A DNA stretch of 64,000 bases from Steinernema hermaphroditum (taxonomy: Eukaryota > Nematoda > Chromadorea > Rhabditida > Steinernematidae), in NCBI GenBank assembly GCA_030435675.1, contig CM059625.1:13082001-13146000 (forward strand), given 5' to 3'. Below the pieces are notes generated by a model. It was not told where the DNA came from. It made no database searches and was given only the letters and a program-made list of their open reading frames with translations. Numbering within the stretch: the stretch's first letter is position 1; the number at the start of each line of letters is the position of its first letter. Made by a program: the position numbers and the translations under genes. Below, in pieces: positions 1-12,000 of this stretch.

Positions 1-131
1 GTAACATGGGAGAACCATAGACATTGTAATTGTACACCTTTCTGTCTACGTAGCTTGTTTTTGTGGCCAATTATAAAAGTGTGAGGAAGAATAATTCTGT
101 TCAGCAAAGAAACACATTAACGAGGACTTAC

Positions 132-2479
132 TTAGGACTCTTCAGTATGACTCCTTTCATCGTGGGCATCACAAGACCCATTTGAAGTATCTCAGTGAGG
201 AGCTGCTCCAAGAATTCCGCACCGAACAAGCCGAGATCTCCGAATACCGACTGATCTACGTCTCGGATCCGCGTTTCAAGCAGTTTGAAATCGAGATTTT
301 CGATGGTCGCATTACCGACTATCCTAGTACCGTTTATCCACAATCTCACATTGGCCGTCATGGTTGTTTCGGACTTCAGCACCTAAACGAATGTCGTTCG
401 TGGGTACTTTTGTAGAAAAACTCGCCTGTAGCTTGACTTGCGATGAGTTCTGTGGCCTCACGAACATGTTCGTCTTTCCGTGAAGACGGAATCGGGCTCT
501 GTTCTCGATGAAAACCAGAATCGGGGCCTTTTTCGCCGTGAAGCGCACCTCAACTTCCCTGTTGGGAAACTGCTCCCCGAGTGCTCCGAGGAACTCGCCA
601 ATGCAGAAACCTGAGTCGCAGCTCGTTTGGAGGACGTCCTTCAGCTGATTACTGGACTCTGGTCCTACTGTAACATCCATGTATCGCTGCTGGTACGCAT
701 GATACAGAAGAGAGTTGGCAATATAATCGGTGCCATAGAACTCAATCATGTGAATTCCTGAAGTTGGCGTCAGAATGGAAATAGCTCGTATATCTGGCAA
801 TTACCGTGCGGAGGAGGAATGTTGAAATTTGGAGGCGAGAAAGGAGTTCCGCCAGATCCTCTCCTAAATGAATTATCGGTAATATCTCAGTTGGCTGAAT
901 AGCTTCTCTTCTGATTTCTCGCTTTTAAGAGGCTATAAAATGTCTGATAAAATTGTTTTGTCTCCATGAGAGTCATACACAGTTCCTCTAAAAACTTGAG
1001 TCCGAATCTGGTTTTCGAGTCTGGTTTTCGGACTCGTCGGAATCTCTGCTCTGTTTTCCATGTGTCATTAGCTATCTGATTGACATTTTGGTACCCACAA
1101 CGATGATTCTCAATTGGAACTCGGAAGAGTCACTACTTCGTAAGCATGCCACTTCTGCTAAGAACGAACTCACCACGAAATCTCTCCCTTGGCCTTCATC
1201 GCAATCGATCCATCAGTGATGAAAGGGTCACCCTGGAGACTGTAGTCAAGAACGAGATTTCTTTCGCGCAGGTTATTGACAAAGTTAAGCAGCGTGTAGT
1301 TCCTCGCTTTTTCTGGGAACTGTGTGAGAGACTTTCGTGGAGCTATTCCGAATGTTTCGCCGATGATATCGAGCTGATCTTCGTTGATACGAATCTAGCG
1401 AAAGCAGGGTTGGTTCCTTTCAAAAAAGGATCAACTCACTTTCAGCGGCATGGTAGACAGGATTGCATTCATGTCCTGATTGATCACTTTTTCGATCATC
1501 TGACACATCCGCTGCTCGACCATTGGCTTGAAATGACCAATGAGAAAAGCTGAAAATTGGCTTTTTTATTTAATATCCGGAGTGGTTTGCACTTCTAGAA
1601 ACTGGTTTCCAGAAATCATAAGACACCACAGATCGAAACAGGATAATCGGTTCAACAGCGTGTTCAACAAACCTTTGAAAGTGTTGATGAAGAAATCAGT
1701 CAGAACACCCGTGTTGCTGACGTTGAGGTCAACGTAGCCGATCTCTGATTTACAGTAGGCTGACTCAACCTGCGGTGCTCCTAGCGACGTCCTGAAAAGG
1801 CTTCGCTACTACAGGAACCTAAAAGAGAAAGTATACCTGGTCATCCTGACGGAAATTGTAAGACCAATGTGACCAAGGAGGGTCTCAAATTGTCCTCTTA
1901 TCGGAACCGATGGCAAAAGCAGAGCACCATTAAGGCGAGCTATGAATTCCCCCGCCGCTCTTAACCAAATCAGTTTTAATTGGAGAACAAAAACCTTATA
2001 ATTTACCTCAAATGCATCTTTGACATTGACCAGGTGAAAAGATTGGGCTTCACTAAATCGAGGTTATACTCCACGGGTGCCCAGTATTTCGAAATGAAAG
2101 CATTCACTATGGACACCTATTAATCATTTTCAGTTAATGGACAGCAAGATCCTCATGGAATACCTGCCCGGTTTCGACTGTTTCGGTGATTGTAGGCAAA
2201 GATAACTTGAGCACCTCATCGTTTACCACTTTCATTCCGACCTCTCGCAGGTAGGCAAGGCCAGTGGGCATCAGTCGCAGGTACAGTCCCGGATTGTCGG
2301 GACGAGTGTTTTGCTAAAGAGGGCAAGACTAAACGTCCGTTCGCACTTTGAGCACTTTTTCTGTAACTTACTAAAAGAAGCGGAGATATCACATCTCTGA
2401 GCGATTTTGGTTCGGCTCCGCGGACCGGTCCAAGATGTGTGAAGACGAGGAACACGAGGAAAGATAATCGAATTAACAT
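132..2479 (-). CDS. BPI/LBP-family secreted lipid-binding protein (3' end incomplete)
   Basis: Ten exons on the minus strand join in phase: 2479-2372, 2313-2164, 2116-2007, 1896-1837, 1791-1673, 1549-1440, 1394-1174, 863-805, 757-438 and 382-132, about 500 residues. The start at 2479 gives a signal peptide (MLIRLSFLVFLVF...). Exon 2 carries the family opening around NPGLYLRLMPTGLAYL. Exon 6 has the GHFKPMVEQRMCQMIEKV segment with the conserved Cys, and exon 7 ends with LVLDYSLQGDPFITDGSIAM followed by the W of the domain linker. The C-terminal half has GVILKSP near its end. The family folds into two lipid-binding barrels and acts outside the cell in lipid transfer or in binding bacterial lipids; the role here is inference. 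The last exon ends in a good donor (AA/gtaagt at 131), so a further exon probably lies at or beyond the left edge. Confidence 0.85.
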
Positions 2480-4076
2480 CTGCTCCTGGAACACGGTCAA
2501 TTGATTTTGTGAGGTTCGAAGATGTTGAAAGCCTCGCATTGTTTAAGATTATAAGCATGCCCAACCGTTGTTGTCATCTTAATTGAAAACGATCAAAGGA
2601 GGCTAAGTGGCTGGCTGTTGCGAAGGCTGCCGAAATCTGCTCGAAATTTGACCTATTCTCGTTTATGACATGTCGCAGTCATTTCGACCGTCACATTAAT
2701 CATTAATCACATAATCGCAGGCGCAACATTCAATTATTTTATAAGCGCGATCGCAAAGTCTCCTTGGGTTCACATCACTTTTTGCGCATCTTTGCAGAAA
2801 ACCGAAATTGGGTTATGTTGAAAACTTTTACTTAACCGAACAAAAAGTTTATCCCACTCACCCCTAAACAGGTTTGGTCTTCAAAAACGCTTAAATTCAC
2901 GTAAAAAAGGTTTCATAGAACTTAAAGGGTCATGTAGGTCACTAGTGACCTCTCCGCTGATCAAGTAGAGGAAAGTGAAGTGATGGAAAGGGAGAGTTTC
3001 GTGGAGCCACAGCTGACAGCGCACAGTGAACAAAGCATTGTGCGCGCCGGGGGAAAGTCGGAAAAGGGAATAGACGCATGATGGAAAGAAGGGATTGCGC
3101 GAGCGAGCGCACTAATCAATAGATCCGACTCTCATGAAACAATTAATCCGTTCAGCTACTTTGTCCCTTTTGTTGTGATCAAAAAAGCGCCTCGAATGAC
3201 GATGAGCGTGCAGATAAGACGAAGCCGGCTGCAGGCGAAAGCAGTCGCTTTGGAGGATCCTCTCGCCGGATTCACTTTTTCGTCATTCTGTGATCGAGAC
3301 GCCGATAACTAGTTATTGTTCCGAAAGACAGAGAAGCTACCTGGAAGGAAGTAAGGAGCTGGAGACGTTGGCACGTTGTCCGCCAGTCGTGTCTCACGGT
3401 CACCACAAATTCATCCTCAAACCGGATGCGCGACGAACGCCCTAGATATCTCCCAACGTATTTAATACTAGTTTTTAACAAAACCGCGCTCATTCTCAAT
3501 AGAGTATCGGCATCGAGCAGAGGTATTTTCGGATTAGCCGCTCATTTAGCAAAACACTTCGCGCGATGTGAACATTGGCGCCGACAGTGATTGTAGAGTT
3601 GACGATTTCGGAGACCATCTTCAAAAGATTGCGTTCAGAGAGGTTTTTAACACGTTTTGTTGTGAGAAATGATAAGCTAACCAATTGTTTGAACTTCTTT
3701 AAATTTAAAAGCAGTATAAGAAGAATAGGAAATGTCGTGAAGTAATGACCACAAGCTGTGGAACCAGTCCGGAAGCCACGAAATTCCCTTGCTCATAATT
3801 AGTTTGCGAATCGTTGTTAGCGTATTTACTGTTTTCAAGGCTTTTCCAAGTCGTCCACAGCTTCTTCATCCTCTTTTTGTTGGAGTTCACAACCAAGTGC
3901 GTAGAGTCACAAGCATTAGGAAGCGTTTTTAGAATTCGGGGAATCTTGAAAATATACATTACGTTCACACGAAACGTGACTAAGGCAAGACGGAATTTCT
4001 TAGCTGCAACCTCTGGGCATACGTAAATGCACAAATGATAAATGAGATAACTTTGAACAGGGAGACCGGTTGGTTT
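2480..4076. other. intergenic stretch, no supported gene
   Basis: Between the BPI-like gene and the acidic-protein gene. A minus-strand frame of about 109 codons at 3705-4034 has a lysine-rich part that looks protein-like, but it has no recognisable domain, no clear start and no linked exons. It is left unannotated. Confidence 0.4.
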
Positions 4077-5463
4077 TCATTGAGTGATGCATTGAGTTGG
4101 CTTTTCGGGTGCTGGTTTGGGCACTGCTTCAGCAGCAGGCTGAGGCTTCAGCTGTTCTTGAACGAACTCTTCCAGGACTTCGGCTGATCGTCGGATCATG
4201 ATGTGACTGACGCGTTCTGGGACTCTCCTCATCATTTCTTTCACCACCTTCTTTTGAAACTCGCGCACTCTCATGTCCACTCCTTTCTGAAATACGAGGT
4301 CACGCATTTAAGAGAAACAAAGAAGAAAGGTATCTGGTAGAACCATTAATTATTCATAGAGCGTAGGTAAATCCTATAGTACTAACTCTTTCTCTTTCCA
4401 ATTATTATGCATTTTTGGCACTATCTCGAAACAGTCTTGCGCTGCTGTGTCTGATCTTATAAGTCACAGTAGCAGTTATTATACACTACGGCACCTAGCT
4501 GATCAGAAGCAGTCCAGGGCAAGAGGAAAGAGTAGTAACTTTGTATTGCAAACATACCTTGTAATGGAATATCCGATAACTACAGGCATCAACATCGTCT
4601 TGAAAACCGTACTCCAGCAGTACTTGCCTCAACTCATCCTTCAGTCGCTGCATGACTCCTTCGGAAACCAGCACGTTTTCAGCATCCTTCAATGGTAGGG
4701 ATTGCTTCTCTGGCTCTGGCGATGCTGCCCTCAGCATAGCATCCCATCTGTCTAACTCTCTGAGCATTGTCTCAGCTTCTTCTGGGCCCTCATCGTCGTC
4801 GGAATCCTCTTCCTCGGTTGACGACTCGCTCTCGACTTCTCCACGCTGCTCCTTCGGCAACTGCGCTCTTATCGCCCTTCGTTTCCGTTTCTCTTCTCGT
4901 TCCCGTAGCCGTTGCTCCTCTTTCTCTTGTTCACAGTCTTCACAGCACGTTGGGCCTTCTATCTCCTCCACCAGATTGTCTTTCGGCACCCACATCATCC
5001 CTTTACTCGCCATGAACTGCCGTACATCCGTCTGCTTGTTCAACTTCATCTGCTCCTTTTGCACCTTCTTCCACTCCCCCATGACTTCGTTCCAATCTTC
5101 CATTTGCTTTCGGAATCGTGCATATTCGTCGGATTCAAGGTAAGCGACGTCCTCGGGGTTCGGTGTCAAACACACAGGAGTCGCAGAGCCCGGCGGCGGC
5201 ACCGGCGACTCAGGCCGCTCGATGTCCGTCGCGTGCTCCTCGTAGTCCCAGTAGGCGCCGCACGGCATCTTCACTGGAGGCGTTCCATCGTACTCTGGAG
5301 CGAAGCTGAAGTTCTGAATAGATTGCTCCGCCGAAAACGAGGTGATGGTGGGAATATCTTGTATGTTGATCGCGCATTCAGGCTCAGAAGGGGCCAGCAA
5401 CGCCTCGAGGTCGTCGTCCAAAATAACCGACGACGATGCGAAGATATCGTCGTCGTCCATCAT
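4077..5463 (-). CDS. unrecognised acidic, charged-helix protein
   Basis: Two exons (5463-4558 and 4286-4077) join in phase with a normal GT-AG intron and encode about 371 residues. I do not recognise the family. The protein opens with MMDDDDIFASSSVILDDDLE. A Pro-rich stretch follows (PESPVPPPGSATP) and then a long charged helical region (WNEVMGEWKKVQKEQMKLN). A short CCEDC cluster precedes a run of Glu/Arg/Lys, a block of acidic residues (EEEDSDDDEGPEE) and a helical tail with FQKKVVKEMMRRVPERVSH. There is no signal peptide or membrane segment, so it is probably cytoplasmic or nuclear. A 3' splice acceptor (cttcag) lies 11 bases before the ATG, suggesting a 5'-UTR intron or a trans-splice site. 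The coding call is firm, the function unknown. Confidence 0.75.
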
Positions 5464-8400
5464 GGCGGATCAGTCTGAAGCGAGGTTTCTATAAGAAAAA
5501 CAGCGCAAAATATAAAGGAAGCGCGAAAGACAGAAGGTGCGCCACACACAGCGATATCGCTTTTTCGTCGGTTCGCCCAGTCGTCGCCAAGCGCTGCGGT
5601 GCCGCATGACGTCATCGTGTCAAAAGCGCTTTCCACACTGGGTGTGAACGTTGCCGGAACGGCAAAAGGGTGAGCAGGATGACTGTTTCGAGGAACGCTC
5701 AACTTCGACGTTACAAATGCTACCAAGAAAGCAAATGTGGTTGGATTGAGCAGGCAGAATTAAAAAAGACACAAAAGGTCTCCATAGCACTCATATACGA
5801 GATCCTCTTTGAAAAATAACCCTTTTAAAAGCTCAATGGAGCAGTGTGATAGCATTTTCGAGCAACGTCACTGTTATCATTCCACATGGGCCGAATTAGG
5901 CCGCAATTTGGATGAAGTTAGAGTTAGAGGTATGACTGACGTTTCATGATGTGCAAAAGTCAATGTAACTTTGGCATGTTAACTTTGCAGTCTTCGGATG
6001 TGTTCACCCGCAGCTATTTCTTTCCGAGGTGTGGTTCGTCCCGCAAACTCAACTTCGAGGAGAGCTGAAGCCGGTTTCCTTCGTTCGCCATGAATAGCTG
6101 CAATTTTAAATTATTTAAACGCAATAACTTTGTGAGAAATGTGTACAATCAATTGTCGAAAACCGCCAGTTGTTAATCATAAAAAGTTTCTTCTTCCTGA
6201 CGTGGACTAATTGCTTCCAGAGGACATGTTTGCACTTTTCCCTTTCCATTTATAAACCCGTGCGATGTTCGAAGACAAACGTCCGACTATTTGTCATAAA
6301 TCTCCATGTTCTCAAGTGTTCCATGCTCAAAATCCCAGATCTTGAATCAGTATGAAAATTTCAAGGCATCAGAATTGGCTCGTTTTCATATTTTGGAGCA
6401 TTCTGCTGCAATGCATCAGATGAAGAGCTTTTTTAAATCCCTTATGGATGATCACCGATATTATTCTTCCATAAGAACGCCTTCCTCCCAATTCTTATTT
6501 GTTCAATAATGCAGCATTTAAACTCTTCCAAGCCAGGTCCTCAACATAGGAAAGCCGGAAATTTGAGTTAACAACCAAAAGTCTGAGTTTGCGACGAGCT
6601 TGTTTGGATCAATTCGTTGAGAGGTTCCTTTGCTATTCTTGTAGTCAAATGAACAGCTGTTCGCCTTGTTTTTATGCAAGTGACACCAAAGCATTGAGAA
6701 CGACGAAATATCAGAAAAACGTGTCATTTTGTTTATAATCCCAGGCGATGGTGGCTTTAAAAGTGTGATGGATGACACCCTTGCTTTTCTCTTCTCAGTA
6801 GTTGCCCAAATCGTGATGATTGGAGTGACTCATTACCTGTGAGACACTCACTTTCTTTTCAGATTCAAGTAAAACAGGGCAAGGTAAAACACTGTAGGGA
6901 TGGTGTTCACTTTGCAAAGACATGGCAACAAAACTACACTTAGTATTATACTTGAAACGCCCAATGACTGCAAAAGGGAATGAACCGGGTGAACCCGCTA
7001 CCCAGTCAAGTCATATGGCCTTAATCCCGATGTTTTTCTATAATAGACGTCTCTATGCAGATGCCCTCTAATTCCACTATTGACTCTGATGGCGCTCCAA
7101 GCAAAGCAAGTGGGTGTAACGGCGGCTCCGTTGCCCAATTGACCGCGTAAATTGTTTCGGACTCATTCGGCTGGTGTGGTAAATGGCACCCTATTCAACC
7201 GCCAATTATCCTCCCGCGCTACAAGCGGCACATTATACGCATGCACACATGGAAACCGCCAAAACGATCCCCAAATCGGCAGATGTGATCCACAGACGGC
7301 TCAGACCCTTCTAGGTGCCTTTCTTTTTTTATTACCTTCAGACCGAGACAACCTGTACCTCGGAAACGATCACCAATCGGAAGTGCGCTTATGATGAATT
7401 GGTATTGCTAGACAACTCATCTATTAAGGAGTGATCAATATGGTTGAGAAAAAAAGGCGCGAGAGGGCTTTGCTGGGGGAGGGGCAGGGCCGCCAAAGTC
7501 AAACGCCCAAAAGGAGAAGCGCAATATTTCGTCTCTTCCACTCAGAAAGTCGTCTTTGTTTATGATCCCCTCCACACTCAAAATGATGATGTTGTTGTGA
7601 TTGGCCTTTGGAATTCGTCTGTTTTCCCGCCGTTTCTGACCAACTCGTACAAGGTCCATTCTAAAGAAGGGAGCCACATTCTGTCTTCTAACCTTCACTG
7701 ATCAGTTTGATGGAGTAATAGCTGATTTTATTTAGTTGAACATAGGGCACGAAATCCAAAGTTAAAACCCCAGATATCTGTTTATACTTTCGGTGAAAGC
7801 CGCAGATATTACTTTGAAGTCTCGTGCGTTTTATCACAAACGTGAGCTCTTGGGATAGCACAGAGGAAGGTCAATGATTCCCTCAATTATAGTGGTTATT
7901 TATTCGTTCATGTGGATGAGTATTTGCGCAAAAAATAAACTTTCATTCTCTTCTCTTTCCATATTCCTTACAAAATGGCTGTAACTTTTGAAAGAATAGA
8001 TATCCGGTGCGAGTTCTGATAGGTGTTCCAACAACCAACTCTGCGCTTTTCGCAGACTGTGCATTATTTCTTCTAATAGCTATATGCCTCAACAGATGGA
8101 GATGGATGTCATGTTTCCGGACAGCCGATAAGAAATCGGCCGCAGTGTGAATAATAATCTTCCGCTGATCAAATTGAGATAAATGTGCACCACACATGCA
8201 TTATGACAGCTTAAACGGTCATGGCTGTAGTCGACGTCCATTCACATATGAGCGTACTCACTTCAAACCCTTTAGCAACAGCCGTTTTGTGGATTTGCAC
8301 AAAAAAATTGAATGTCATCATTCGAATGCTACCTCCTTGAGCCACTTTCAGGAACCGTCGTTTCATGATTTATTCCATTTTGCGAAGGGGATGTGTAGAA

Positions 8401-9063
8401 AAAAACGGACTTTTCGGAGAAGACAACGGCTTCGCGTCGGAATTCGAAACGATTTCATAAGCCATAGTTCATAAATGTCCGCAAATGTTATTATGCAAAG
8501 TATCAGAAGCGTGCATCCCCTTCAGGCGTGCGCGACGACCAGAAGAGGCGCGCTGAATAAACGACGATTATGCGAAAAAAGGTTATGGATTTTTTGAGAC
8601 GTCTACTTCACGGTGGCCACGAACGGCCTCCTTTTGTCTCCTTCTAGTTGCTTCGCAGTTTCAGAATCCCTTGCTCCCTCTTGAGTGACTGCGTTCGCAG
8701 TTGCAACGCTGCAAAGTGCGCCTGCCCTCGGCCATTCACGTAACAATTACGGCGTCCGAACGGTGCAGCGGCGCGCCTAATAAAGTGGACCCTTGAAGTG
8801 GGCTCCAGTTTGATAGATCGGCCACAGATTCGAGTCCCCTTTACATTATTGAACGCCTGGAGTCCAAGATTTCCACATTGATGCGTGACTAATGATGTGC
8901 CCCGTTATCTGTTGTTTTCATGCATCGTGGCTCTTTTGGGGACTGAAGAAAGGGAAGAAAGCGGGCCAGGCGGCGATCTGAAAATGTTGTTCCCATGTGA
9001 TGTGCATGTCGATGTGTTTAGGTATACTATGGCACAGAGCGCTGACAAATACATATTCCCGAC
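5464..9063. other. intergenic stretch of 3.6 kb, no supported gene
   Basis: Several frames of 60-90 codons occur on both strands (for example 7943-8197 minus and 7444-7701 plus), but none has a recognisable motif, signal peptide or phase-matched partner exon. The final part is presumably the upstream region of the secreted-protein gene at 9064. Confidence 0.4.
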
Positions 9064-12000
9064 ATGAAACATCCGCTCGTTATCTGGCCGATCTTTCTGC
9101 TTCTCGTTCACTTCGCGCAAGGCGCACCATATTGCATCGAACGTAACTTTGCTCAACTCAGCACATCTAGAAACCGCTCAGAGGGGAACAACGACTTCAT
9201 AATCTATGGAATAACACAGGTTCGCCTTCTCTAAATAAGAACGTCACTTGGAAGAGTCATTTGTTTCGCTCGTTCAGGACTGCCAGATATTTTTTGCGCG
9301 ACTCGGGGATTATTCGGTCTTCAGAGGTCTTTCGACGACCGAAACGATCACTCATTGTAATCCCAATCTCGTGAAACTGCACATACGCCGCTACGAAAAT
9401 GGATTTGGACTGCTTTTGGTGATCAAGCAGCCAAACAACAAACTGTGTACGCTGCCCATTGAATTTCCCCATCTTTCAACGCTTTCTGGTCGAAAAGTCT
9501 TCAGGTGAGTGCTTCGATGAAACAGAAAAAAAGGTGCCTAGAACTATAGGTTGTCTAAAATGATTCGATTCTTTTCAATGCACCGATCTGTCAAGTACTC
9601 AATGTGATCTGTCAGCTATTTTTTGACGACAATCGCATGTTACATCCCGAAAGTATGAAGATAACAATGTGCTGAGTTGTCAGCTCTGCTGTGTCAAATT
9701 GCACGTAAACAAGCCGCAGTGATAAGTGGTGCCTTGTGACAAAGACTGACAATCAAAACAGATGGAGGTCAAAAATTGAATTCGCTTCACACAGTTGCAA
9801 TTCAGGTTACCGAGCAGTTCCGGGAGCACAAAAACAGCTGCCATTTCGCAGTGAACAATAAGAAAGATTAACGACCACACCAAAATAGGCTCCACGAAAA
9901 ATTGCCGCTATTTGGGTACGAAAGCGCGCTTTTTGGAGGTGTTTGGTGTGCCGATGACTGAAGATCACTTTTAAGAAATCGACAAACACGGTTTTGATGG
10001 CAACACGGAAATAAAAAAAGATATCGTTGACAAAGGAACCGAAAGACTCTTCCTTGTTCCTGTTTTTGCATCTAGATAGGTGATGGGTGCAGAGATCAAG
10101 ACCATAAACATGCACAGCGGACATATCGTTCTTGGATACGTGAGATTGGAAACTTTATGTCTTTCGTTGGAACCGCTGTTAGGAAAGATGGCAAAGACGC
10201 CCTCCGCAAAACTCCTGATCGCCACTGTTGAGATGTGGGGAACGACCGGTCTAGTGGGGTTCATCTTTATCAACAATCACATCCTATATATGTACGATGG
10301 TAGACACAAAAGGGCGTCTAGTCAGTCTAGACGCTGGAGGGGGACTACTACCCAACACATAGCTTAATGTTCCAAGAAATTAGGCGATCTATAAATCAAC
10401 GTTCTGCAGTCCGTTGTTACAGCCGGACCGACTTGCAGGTCACCAGCCGTCACTTGTTTGCAACGTTTCGGGTAAACAACTCATTTGCGATTGGGAAGTT
10501 CCCGAACTTCGCCCGAAATCAATCATGAGGCGCCGTCGCTTGCAAGTTGCCCAAAACCAGCGCAACGTCGTAAACAAACTGTTTCCTTCCGGCGAGCACA
10601 AACAAGGTCATAGAGTGGGCATTCCTTCGCCGAAAAAGGCCAATTTCTGCGCGTTCAAACGGAAAGTCATGAAACGGCACTGAAACTGTTTTTGCTCGTA
10701 GAACTAAACATAGAAAAACGAAGCTCAAACAAACAACTAGTGCACAACCGTCATCGCTTACCATCGATTAAGTTAAAATACAACCCATTTTGAGCATCTA
10801 AGTGGATGTGGCGACATTCTACACTTTTGGTTTTGTACTGCACTCCTCCTTTGCTCATTTTCAATTAGAAATATTCTCACCTAATAGTGGTACGCTCCCT
10901 TTCTTTTCCCTGACCGCACCCCTCACACCTTTTTCAGCAGGATATCTGAGTTTGGCAGCTCATAGATCAGCGTTAGAAGACCAAATTATCGTCTATTCAT
11001 GAGCACCTGTGCTAAGACGAGCATAACAAAAACATTTCTCCGTACCATGCCGATCCAGAAAATACCTTGTAAGCCATTTGGTCTCCGTGGCCGTTTGTGA
11101 ATCATTTTGCTCTCTCAAAAACGGCTCTCAGTAACCATAGCTCAAAAAGCACACAACCTTTCTTGAAATTCTAGCTTCAAGGCGTAACCAAAACAAGCAA
11201 ACGGATAAGACGTGCACGTACAATGATCATTCAAATATTCGAAAAACATGCAATCCGAGCACGGCGCCTCTGAGATGTTTGATCAGGAAATCGTCGACCA
11301 CTTTTTCTAGCCTCCAATTTGAGTAATCATCATAGTCATAAACGAGCATCCACATTAAATGAATAACGGTCTTCCGGAGCTCGTAATGAAACCGTAAATA
11401 TGAATTTCTGTCAGGGATCAAAGAGCATGTTTGTGTGTACTAACATTAATCACAAACTAACCTATGTGTAACGTTTCGCTTCATCATGGTGCAGACAAAG
11501 AGCTAACTTTGCACGTTGATCGAAAAGCTCAACTAATAGTGTCCGCAAGATGAACGAGTACCTTGCAGCGGTCATGGACTATTCGTTATTTGCGTTGTAA
11601 CATGTCGTTTGCTTTCAAAGGTTCCGCTTATTTACGCTCCTCACGTACACTTTGTAGCTACACGCTCCTGTCGACCCTCAAATTCGCAACATGTTCTCAC
11701 ACAAGCGACAGAAGTCGATCGACCCTTGTTCCAGGTGAGCGAGAGGCCGCCGTTTGTGATTAATTTGCTTGTTGATGACACTTCTTCGCTGCAACCCCTC
11801 CGTTGTAGATCTGTCGTTTTTCGACAACACCTTCTCCGACATCGTCTACTTCATCGACGAGACGTCCGTCGGTCCCATATGGACTCTGCGGCAGTTTCAA
11901 CTGCTGCCGAGTGGCTATCTGAAGCCGCTCGACATTTACGACATGAAACATCCGGCATTCGGTAGTTCTGACAAACAAACACCGCCTCATACATGTTGAC

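Noticed and set aside
383..407. A 25-base intron in the BPI-like gene
   Set aside because: The donor CAA/gtcaag further upstream (intron 383-437, 55 bases) keeps the same phase and gives a better family match, so no ultra-short intron is needed.
4652..5478. Plus-strand frames opposite the acidic-protein gene
   Set aside because: They are antisense shadows of a 302-codon exon that has a proper splice junction and continuing exon.
8815..8845. Possible tRNA B box (gattcgagtcc)
   Set aside because: No matching A box or cloverleaf arms could be drawn around it. No convincing tRNA was seen anywhere in the window.
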